From Vigna angularis (taxonomy: Eukaryota; Streptophyta; Magnoliopsida; Fabales; Fabaceae): 64,000 nt of DNA. Location: the NCBI RefSeq assembly GCF_016808095.1, contig NC_068976.1, positions 6,047,001 to 6,111,000 of the forward strand, given 5' to 3'. Each line of letters starts with the position of its first letter. The stretch's first letter is position 1. Below the pieces are notes generated by a model, which was not told where the DNA came from, did not search any database, and was given only the letters and a program-made list of their open reading frames with translations. Made by a program: the position numbers and the translations under genes. Of the stretch, positions 55,812-64,000 are shown in pieces.

Positions 55812-58001
55812 ATGGCATCTGCATCCATTGAGTCAGGTTCTGGGTCGTCGGGCGGAGTCCGGGAGGGATCGGCGCGGGGCGACAGCAGCGATTCTCTTAG
55901 TTCAGTTTCTTCTCATTTTTTGGAGGAGGCGGTTGGGTCTTCCGGGGCGGACCCTGAGTCACCGGTCTCGACGGACGACCGGATCTTCCACGGCGTGCCG
56001 CTGTTCCTGCTCAAAGGCGGTGTTCGTGTAGTCGGGTCCCCCTTCGAGCCGGACGGTCAAGGGGCGGTGGTGTCTGAGTTGGCTCCCCCCGTTCCTAGCC
56101 GATACGCTTCCTGCTATGCTTTCCGCAAGGAGTTAGAATGGAGGGTCCGCCATACCCATATCGTCCGGGATGTGGAAGACTCGAGGTTAATTCGTGCTGG
56201 GGTGACTTTGTTAAACGAAAGGGTCTTTCATGATGGGCGGTCTAGTCCGTATGATTTCTTCTTCATGTACGTGACCTTCTTCACCCATCTTTTTATCCGG
56301 GTGCGTTTTACTAAGTTTCAAACGGCCGTTCTTCGGGAAGTTAATGTGGCTCCCACGCAGCTGCACCCCAATTCATGGGCGACCGTGCAGGCGTTTCTGG
56401 CAATGTGTTTAGCAGTAGGCGTCACTCCCACCATCCCGGTCTTCTTTTATTATTTCGAAGTCCGCCCTTCTCCTTCTGGCGGTTGGGTATCTTTTACGTC
56501 GGTGCGGGACAGGACCCTTTTCCGCCCCTTCTCTGATTCCTTCAAAAATTTTAAGCAACATTACTTTAAAATAATCATTGACAAAGCCGGCCTTCACGAA
56601 TTTTCTGATGGTGAAGGGAGGCCGTTGTTCCCATTCTATTGGACGAGAGATCCTCGACGAATAAGGGCGACTTCTATAGGGGCCTTGACAGCACCCGACC
56701 TAGAGGCCGTGCGCACCATTAACGCCCTCCCCCGCCGGATCTCCGCCCGTCACTTGGTCGAATGCCTTAGTCTCGAGGATTGTGGACCAAAGGCGTTCGG
56801 TATGGTCTTGTCACATTGGGTGTGTTTGTTTTTCGCATACTGACGTTAATTTTTCTGAATTTGTTTGTTTTTTGCAGAACTAATAACGACCCCAGGCCCC
56901 CGCAAATCCAACTTCATCGCCGCCAGGAAGAAGTCCGGGGCCAGTTCGTCGACCGCCCGGCCGACTAGTGCTCCGAACGTGCCCCGTCCTCCTCCTTATG
57001 GCGGCCGCCAGACGACAGTGCGTATAACTCCTAAGGTAGGAGTCCCCCCTACTGATAAGAGTGGGGGTTCCAACATCAAGGTGCCGCCTCCCAATCCTCA
57101 ACCAGAATTGGCGGCCGTCCAAGTGGACCCATTGTCTGAGGCGGCCACTGTTTCCGTTGATCCCTTGAAGCGCAAGAGGAAAGATCCCGCTGTGGAGGGG
57201 CGTAGAGACAAGGAGGGCTCCTCGTCTCGTTCGGCTTCGAAGAAGGCCCGGAAGGGCAAAGACAAGGAGAAAGATCGGGGGAAGGCCCCGGCCGTCCCTC
57301 TACCGGGCGGCATTTTTAGCCCCGCCTTTAGCATGAGCGACCGGGCTAAGTTTCACATGAGCTCCTCCCAACGGGCGCTCATCGAGCCTCTTTCTGAGTT
57401 GGAGCTGACCAATGCCATGCTGGAGATGTCTACCCGGACGTCCGCCTTGGCCTGGTATCTTAGGGAGTTCGCTGACCGCCCCAGAGTGGCAGAGATTCGT
57501 GCCGAACTCGATATAGAGAAGAAAAACTCGGCCTCCCTTCAGTAGACCTTGGAAGAGATGGTCCTCAACCAAGATGAATATGACAAGAAGATCGACCAGC
57601 TGGAGGCCGATCTAGAGAAGACCAGGAGGGAGGCCGCCAAAGGTTTGGCAGCCGCCCGAGGCGAACAAGAGCGTTTGGTGGAGGAAGGTCGCCAGCTGAA
57701 GGCGGAGGTAGCTCGCCTAAAGGAGGCTGAATCGGATCGTGCCAAGGTTAACGAGGAGCTTACTCTTGAAGTTGCTAAGGCCAAGGAGCAAATTGCTGAG
57801 TTGGAGTCAACAATCTTGTTTGAACATGAGGAAGGCTTCAACAAAGCCCTTCGTCAAGTAACTCTTCTGGCGGGCGTCCAGGATCCGTTTTCTCTTGGCG
57901 TGGATATAAAGAAGGACGTTTTCGACGGCGTCCTGGTGGATCTGAATGCCGCCGAGGAAGACGAGCCGACCGTGGAGGCCGCTGCCGGGGGAAACAATTA
58001 G
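55812..58001 (+). pseudogene. Antisense ORF of the Tat element (gypsy-type putative transposon protein), spliced, one stop
   Basis: Exon 1 (55812-56799, 329 codons plus one base) ends at a GT donor. A 78-bp intron (56800-56877) ends in ttttttgcag, and exon 2 (56878-58001) restores the frame, giving AFELITTPGPRK across the junction. The N-terminal part has LHPNSWATVQAFLAMC, SGGWVSFTSVRD and RPFSDSFKNFKQHYFK. I recognise this as the domain annotated in plants as putative gypsy-type transposon protein (often PF04195). A basic, low-complexity linker (KKARKGKDKEKDRGK) and a long coiled coil (57550-57800, heptads of EKTRREA and EVARLKEAE type) follow. A single TAG at 57543-57545 interrupts the otherwise open frame. 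Function is unknown. Comparable antisense ORFs occur in Grande- and Retand-type elements. Confidence 0.85.
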
Positions 58002-58379
58002 GATTTCTTTTTTGATTTTTTGATGTGTATCATTTGGCCGTCCGTCCAACGTCTCGAATGGCCCAGATGTTGGCCGGGCGGTCTTTTTGTAAATCTGGGC
58101 GCCTTTTAGCGTGAACGATTAATACACAGTTATCTCTTCTAATTTTGCATGTCTCCTTTTATGCGCCTTTACTCTTACCAAGTTAACTGGTTTTAATAAT
58201 GGTCCGGCCGGGGTGGGGATTGCCCTTACTTTTCCCGGGCGGACGTTAACGCTTTGGCTTTTGGATTTTTAGCTTTCGCTTCATTACTCAAACGAATTGA
58301 GAGTGGTCCCCGAAGGGACCCTTCCTCACCGGTCCGGTCCTAATGGGACGGTCATTCCCTAGTTTCCTTGCCCGGCCAA
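58002..58379. other. Spacer between antisense ORF and tandem array
   Basis: This is the 3' untranslated spacer of the Tat element. It carries cgtccgtcc, gggcggtc and gggcggacgtt motifs shared with the LTR U3. Termination and polyadenylation of the antisense transcript should lie here, but no unambiguous signal was picked. Confidence 0.5.
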
Positions 58380-58800
58380 GCTGAGCGTTGTTCTCGTTGG
58401 AACACTCTTTTACCAGCTTGGTCTTACTGGGATGGACGGTCCTTCGCTTCGTCGCCCAACCAAGCTGAGAGTTGTTCTCGTTGGAACACTCTTTTTCACC
58501 AGCTTGGAGTTTGAAAGGGTGGACGGTCCTTGGCTTCGTCGCCCAACCAAGCTGAGAGTTGTTCTCGTTGGAACACTCTTTTTCACCAGCTTGAAGTTTG
58601 GTAGGGCGGACGGTCTTGCTTCGTCGCCCAACCAAGCTGAGAGTTGTTCTCGTTGGAACACTCTTTTTCACCAGCTTGGAGTTTGATAGGGCGGACGGTC
58701 TTTTGCTTCGTCGCCCAACCAAGCCGAGAGTTGTTCTCGTTGGAACACTCTTTTTCACCAGCTTGGAGTTTGATAGGGCGGACGGTCTTTCCTTGGCGGA
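58380..58800. repeat. Five-copy 84-87-bp tandem array in the Tat 3' region
   Basis: The block ttgttctcgttggaacactc starts at 58388, 58472, 58559, 58644 and 58731, so periods are 84, 87, 85 and 87 bp. Each unit also has cttcgtcgcccaaccaagc and ends with a gggcggacggtc box. The repetitive open frames on both strands across it are a by-product of the unit length being near a multiple of three. Confidence 0.92.
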
Positions 58801-58907
58801 TTTGTCCTGCCAACTTGGTTTCTACAAAATAAAGTTACATTTGTAGGGGAAGAGAAATATTCTGTCATTATTTGGAAAAAGCAGTACATGTGATTCAGTC
58901 ATAGGAA

Positions 58908-61900
58908 TTAACTAAAGTAAAACTTTAGGTGTGTGGCGTTCCAAGTGTTGGGGATGGAACGTCCGTCCATGCGCTCCAGTCTATACGCCCCATTTCCTAG
59001 GGCTTCCATGATTCGGAAAGGCCCTTCCCACTTGGCAGCAAGCTTTCCATGCGCTGGGTTTCGGCGGGCGTCGCCAGCTTTTCTCCACACTAAATCCCCC
59101 TCCTGGAAACTTCTTGGTCGGACCTTGGAGTTGTATTTTCTTTCAACCATGCGCTTACATGCTTCGGCCCTTAATGCCGCCCGGTCCCGCCGTTCATCTA
59201 GGGAGTCCAACTCGATCCTCAGCTCTTGGTCGTTGAGGTTTAGGTCTTCGACTTGCCGCCTCAGGGACGGTTCCCCCAGTTCAACCGGTAACATGGCATC
59301 AGTACCATAAGTTAAGTTGAAAGGGGTTTCGCCTATGGTTCCATTAGGCGTGCATCTGTACGCCCATAGGACCTCGGGTAGCTCGTCCACCCAAGCTCCC
59401 TTCTTTTCTCCCAAGCGCCGCTTAAGCTCCGAGACTATGGTCTTATTCATTGCTTCCGCTTGTCCGTTCGTCTGGGGGTGTTCTACCGAGCTGGTGACGT
59501 GGTTAATCCCCAACCCTTTGAAGAATTCGGCCAGTTTCTTGTCAATAAACTGCCGGCCGTTATCTGTGATGATCGATCGAGGGAGGCCGAAGCGACATAT
59601 CAATTTCCAGCAGAACTTCTGAACTTGGGCGGCCGTGATGGTTGCCAGTGGTTCGGCCTCTACCCATTTTGTAAAGTAATCCACCGCTACCAAGAGGAAT
59701 TTCTTCTGTGCCTGTCCTACTGGGAACGGTCCTACGATGTCCATACCCCATTGGGCGAACGACCATGGGGATAACATTGAGTGGAGGGCGTGCGACGGTA
59801 GGTGGGAGTTGTTGGAATGCTCATGGCAGCGAACACATCTTTGGATGAACGCCCTTGTGTCCGCTTCCACAGTAGGCCAGTAATATCCGGCTCTCAGTAG
59901 CCGGGCTTTTAGCGTTCGCCAACCTGTGTGAAGGCCGCAAATGCCATTATGGAGCTCGTCCATAACGTAATGTGCTTCCGCCTCTCCTAAGCATTTAAGG
60001 AGAGGGGAGGAGAATCCTCTGCGATATAGGTCGTCCCCCACCACAAGATATCGGGCGACCTTCTTGGCTTCGCTCGGTCCTACCGTCCGCCCTTCATCTT
60101 GGCGAATCATGATTTCTCTGATTTCTGTTCGCCAATCCTTTCCCCCGTCGGATACCGCCGAACATTCTACTGAAGGCTGAAGTAGAACCTGCCGCACGAC
60201 AGTAGTTAACTGTCCCTTTTCTTTTCCCGAACTAAGCTTAGACAGTACGTCCGCCCTCGTGTTTTGTTCCCTGGGAATGTGCTGTATGTCAACTTTATCG
60301 AACGCTTTTGCGAGGTCCGTTGCTCATTGGAAATATCGCAATAAACGTTCCTCTCGGACTTGGAAGTTGCCATTCATTTGACCCACCACTAACTCTGAGT
60401 CCGTCCGGCAGGTTATTCTTCTTGCTCCCATGTCTTTTGCCAGCTCGAGGCCGGCCACCAGGGCCTCATACTCGGCCTGATTGTTGGATACTTTGAACTT
60501 GAAGATCAAGGAATGTTCCAGCAAGAATCCGTTGGGGCCCTCGAGCACGATGCCGGCCCCGCTGATCGATCGACCGGACGCTCCGTCCACATACAAGCTC
60601 CACTCATCCTGGCCGGACGGTGGTAACTCGGCCGCAAAATCTGCTAAGTGTTGGCCTTTGACCGATCCTCTCGGCTCATACCGTAAACCGAACTCTGAGA
60701 GCTCAACCGCCCAGGCCACCATCCGTCCGGCTAAGTCCGGCTTCTTGAGGATCTTGGAGATAGGGAAATCGGTCCTGACTATCACCTGATGACTTTGGAA
60801 GTAAGGGCGAAGCCTTCGGGAGGCGTGCAACAAAGCTAAGGCCACCTTCTCTACCCGTTGGTATCGGGTTTCGGCGTGTAGGAGCGTGCGACTCACAAAA
60901 TAAATTAACCTCGGCTGAGGCCGTTCTTGCATTAGCATGACATTAATGGCCGTCTCTGACACTCCCAGGAAAATATGCAGATCTCCTCCTAGGACCGGGC
61001 GGTTCATGACCGGTGGGTTAACAAGGATGGTTTTTACGTCCTGAAACGCTCGTTCACATTCGTTGTCCCAGGCCGGGCCGGCCCCTTTTTTCAATTTTCG
61101 CAGGACCGGCCTCATCCTATCCGCCAGGTTGGGGATAAAGCGGGACAAAGCGGTGAGGCGTCCGACCAGTCTTTGGATTTCCTTAAGGGTGGTCGGACTT
61201 TGCATTTGTAGTATCGCTTCGCACTTGTCCGGGTTGGCCTCGATCCCCCTGGATGTCAACATGAAGCCCAAGAACTTTCCGGCAGCTACCCCAAATGTAC
61301 ATTTGGCGGGGTTTAGGCACATGCCGAACTTCCTCACTTGTCGAAACACCTCCTCAAGGTCTCTAAGGTGTCCATCTCCATCCGCGGACCGGACTACCAT
61401 GTCGTCCACATATACGTCCATGCACCGACCTATTTGTTCCCGGAAAATCCTGTCCATTAAGCGCGTGTACGTCGCCCCGGCATTCTTCAGGCCGAATGGC
61501 ATGACCTCATAACAGAAGTTGGACTTCTCCGTTATGAATGCCGTCTTCTCGACGTCCGGCCCATACATGGGTATCTGGTTGTATTCGGAGTATGCATCCA
61601 AAAAACTTAATACTCGATGCCCAGAAGCGCCGTCCACCAGGGCGTCTATACTGGGTAGGGGGTGCAAATCTTTCGGGCAGGCTTTGTTCAGGTCCGTGTA
61701 GTCAGTGCACATGCGCCATTTTCCACTGGCCTTTTTCACCATAACAACGTTAGCTAGCCACGTGGTGTACGTGACTTCCCGAACAAAACCAGCTTTCTTC
61801 AGCTTCCCTACTTCCTCCTCCACAGCTTGTCGTTTCTCCTCGCCCATTCTTCGCTTTTTCTGGGCGACTGGGCGGACGTTTTGGAAAAGCGAGAGTTTAT

Positions 61901-63869
61901 GGCACATCACTGCGGGATGGATGCCTAGCATATCAACTGCCGTCCACGCAAATAGATCCCAGTTCTTCCATAGGAATGCCCTCAGCTCCTTTTCTACCTC
62001 AGGGTTCAGCTCCCTTGCGATGAGGGTGGTCTAAGCGGGCTCCCTTCCTATCAAGATAGGTTGGGTTTCCCCAATAGGATCCAAACGGTCCTCGGTATTC
62101 GTCCTTGGGTCGAGGTCTGCCATGGCCACCTCAGAGCCGGCCGCCCGCCTCTTTACTGGTCGAATGTGCAGCTTCAACCTCGCCGCGTAGCATTCCCGGG
62201 CCGCCTTCTGGTCCGCCCGGACCGTGCAGACAGTTCCCTTTTCGGAGGGGTACTTCATCGTGAGGTGAGGGGTAGAGACGATTGCCCCAAACGCGTTCAG
62301 GCACGACCTTCCGAGCAGTACGTTGTACGACGTGTTAGCCTCTATCAGCAGATACCAGACCCTCTTCTCTTCGCTAGAACGTCCGGTTCCCAACCTTGTT
62401 CTCAACTCCATGTACCCCCTAGTGTCTACCCTTTCTCCTGCAAAGCCTACTATCTGCCCATCATAAGGAACGATGAGGTCCTCTGAGATATCCATCTGCA
62501 GGAAGGTCTTCCAGTAGAGGATGTTGACCGAACTTCCCTGGTCAACTAGAACTTTGCTGATTCCGTACCGCTCTATTTCTGCGGTTATGACCATCGGATC
62601 GTCCTGGTCGGGATCAGGGGCGTGAAAGTCTTCGTTCGAGAAGGTAATGGGCGGCATAAAGCGGCGTGGCTTGTCAACCAAATGCACGGATTGGAGGGCC
62701 CGAACATGGCGCTTACGGGCGGAAGAAGATGATCCTCCTCCCGCGAACCCTCCTGAGATAGTGTTGATGTGCCCCCTCAGGGGGCGCTCTCGGCTACGGC
62801 TGCGACTTCGGCTAGGTCGCCTCTCTGAACGAGGCCGCTCCGCTCTCGACCTCTGCGGCTTATCCTTACGGTAGGCCGGCCTCTGAGCAGGCCGATCAGT
62901 TGATTGCAGCGGGCGTTCGCTACGGACGTATTTCTTGAGTTTTCCCGCCCGGATGAGTTCCTCTATTTTGTCTCTGAGGGTCCAGCACTCCTCAGTGTTA
63001 TGACCCATATTTTTGTGGTAGGCGCAATGCTTGCTTCGGTCAGCGTTCTTCGCTGTCGGGAGCTCTTCCTGCTCCGGTATCAATTCTGCGCTTAGGGCCT
63101 CTCGGAGGATTTTCTCCCTTGGGGCGTTCAGAGGGGTATACTGTTGGAAACGGGGTCCCTTTCTCTACTCCCTTGGCCTAGGACCGGACGTTTTCCCCGT
63201 CGACTGACCGGGCTTGTTGTCGTCCGTCCTTTCTCCCCTGGCCTCCTGATTTTCCCTCTTGTATGAGAGCTTCATCTCCTCCACCCTTATCTCATCCGCC
63301 GCTCGTTCCCTCAACTCTTCCATTGTTTTGGGCGCTCGTCTGCAGACGCTATCCTTAAACGGCCCCGGCTTTAGAGCCGGCAGGATATAGTGAAGGGCGA
63401 GCTCTGGCGTCAGGCTTTTCACGTGTCGGACGGTCTTCTGATACCTGTCAATAAACGTCCGCAGCGCTTCATCCTTCCCCTGCTTGAGGGTCATTAATTC
63501 GAATACGGTCAAGTCTTGGGTACTGCTGGCCGCGAATTGTTTAATGAATAGCTGCTTTAACCCGGTAAAGTTTTCTATTGAATTAGGGGGGAGGGTATTG
63601 AACCATTCCAACGCTTCGTCCTCCAATGAGAGCGAGAACGCTCGGCACCAAATGGCATCATTGCCCGTTCGGAACGCCATTGCGTTCGAGAACGTCTGGA
63701 TATGGGACGCAGGATCCGTTGTCCCGTTATACATTTTGAACTGCGGAGCCACAAATTGCTCCGAGATTTGGACATTCATTATGTTTTGGGTGAATGGAAG
63801 CAATAAGGCAGATGAAGGCTCCGACTTGACTACCATCCGCCCGTCCTCGGCAGCGCTCTCCGCATGCAC
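58908..63869 (-). pseudogene. Tat gag-pol polyprotein, one frame with three in-frame stops
   Basis: From 63869 to 58908 there are 1654 codons in a single frame without frameshift, broken only at 63165 (TAG), 62031 (TAG) and 60324 (TGA). Order: gag capsid region (63869-63165; ALEWFNTLPPNSI, FIKQFAASSTQDL), zinc knuckle (CAYHKNMGHNTEEC, about 63010), aspartic protease (KVLVDQGSSVNILYW, about 62530), reverse transcriptase (61850-61300; LDAYSEYNQI, YVDDMVV), RNase H, archaeal-type RNase H (60620-60330) and integrase (60197-58908) with its zinc-binding HNGICGLHTG/CVRC and catalytic WGMDIVGPFP, ITDNGRQF and QTNGQAEAMN. The gag start lies further right, beyond a G run. A full-length active copy elsewhere could mobilise it. 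Confidence 0.92.
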
Positions 63870-63937
63870 CGATTTAGCCTTGCTTCCTTCTGCTTCAGAT
63901 CCGGTGGGCCTCCAAGTCCTATCACACTCGGTATCTA

Positions 63938-63961
63938 GGGGGGGGGGGGGGGGGGGGGGGG
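63938..63961 (+). repeat. Run of 24 G
   Basis: Twenty-four consecutive G on the plus strand lie in the leader/gag part of the Tat element, preceded by gtatcta and followed by cgctctccc. The frame of gag cannot be followed across it. Such runs are prone to polymerase slippage and assembly error. Confidence 0.9.
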
Positions 63962-64000
63962 CGCTCTCCCTCCACTTCCTTTCCTTTATCCTTTACTCGC

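Larger units (their letters stand above)
54473..64000 (-). mobile_element. Ty3/Tat-lineage LTR retrotransposon, nearly intact, cut by the window edge
   Basis: The 3' LTR is at 54473-55498. Then come an antisense ORF (55812-58001, plus strand), a tandem array (58380-58800) and one long gag-pol frame on the minus strand (58908-63869 and upstream). The 5' LTR is beyond 64000. A second, archaeal-type RNase H after the normal one (SLYVDGASG, NNQAEYEALVAGL, CRTDSELVVGQ) and an antisense ORF between pol and the LTR place it in the Tat group. Base composition is far GC-richer than the surroundings. The motif gggcggacg or its complement recurs through the LTR and the untranslated regions. Confidence 0.92.

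Noticed and set aside
55812..58001. Host gene for a coiled-coil nuclear protein
   Set aside because: Position between Tat pol and LTR on the opposite strand, and its N-terminal domain, fit the known antisense ORF of these elements.
58288..58846. Repetitive proteins on both strands
   Set aside because: Caused by the 84-87-bp tandem units; the same sequence is open in several frames.

Overview
This window is plant nuclear DNA, most likely from a phaseoloid legume (Vigna/Phaseolus type). It has GT-AG introns, dense nested LTR retrotransposons of the Copia and Ty3 (Tat) lineages, hAT and Mutator-like non-autonomous elements, long microsatellites and AT-rich intergenic DNA. The legume assignment is an inference from the repeat families and from a decayed gene family that I associate with legumes. 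Nothing here is bacterial.

Only two host genes look intact. (1) A PDS5-type sister-chromatid cohesion gene runs on the minus strand from its start codon at 23375 to at least 2001 and leaves the window on the left. Sixteen exons (2424 nt, 808 codons) could be placed, and all of them join in frame. The first ten exons are packed into 3.4 kb (20022-23375). The next six are spread over 12.6 kb because their introns are full of transposons: a young Copia element (10117-14268), a non-autonomous LTR element without coding capacity (14840-17657), a decayed Copia with its LTR (17663-18975), a 749-bp element carrying RNA-binding-protein gene pieces (19055-19803), nested Copia and Ty3 relics (6650-9090) and a solo LTR (5723-5976). 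(2) A three-exon universal-stress-protein gene lies at 43477-45262, minus strand.

The rest is mobile and repetitive. A 1.66-kb non-autonomous hAT element (23917-25576, 8-bp target duplication) sits about 540 bp upstream of the PDS5 start codon. At 29278-36747 there is a three-layer nest: an old Copia, a second Copia inside its integrase region, and a 2.4-kb Mutator-like element (9-bp target duplication) inside the LTR of the second Copia. A second Mutator-like element (39883-41117) carries the 5' end of a GH9 cellulase gene. From 41.1 to 54.4 kb there is AT-rich DNA with a roughly 700-bp TG microsatellite, degenerate minisatellites and a decayed legume gene. From 54473 to the right edge lies a large, GC-rich, nearly intact Ty3/Tat element on the minus strand. 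Its gag-pol reading frame is unbroken by frameshifts and interrupted only by three stop codons. It also has an antisense, intron-containing ORF with its own TATA box, and an 84-87-bp tandem array.

The recurring themes are gene-fragment capture by small elements (RBP45/47 and GH9), non-autonomous elements living beside relatives, and a cohesin-regulator gene that keeps its frame and splice sites under heavy transposon load. All statements on families come from motif recognition by eye; no database search was run.
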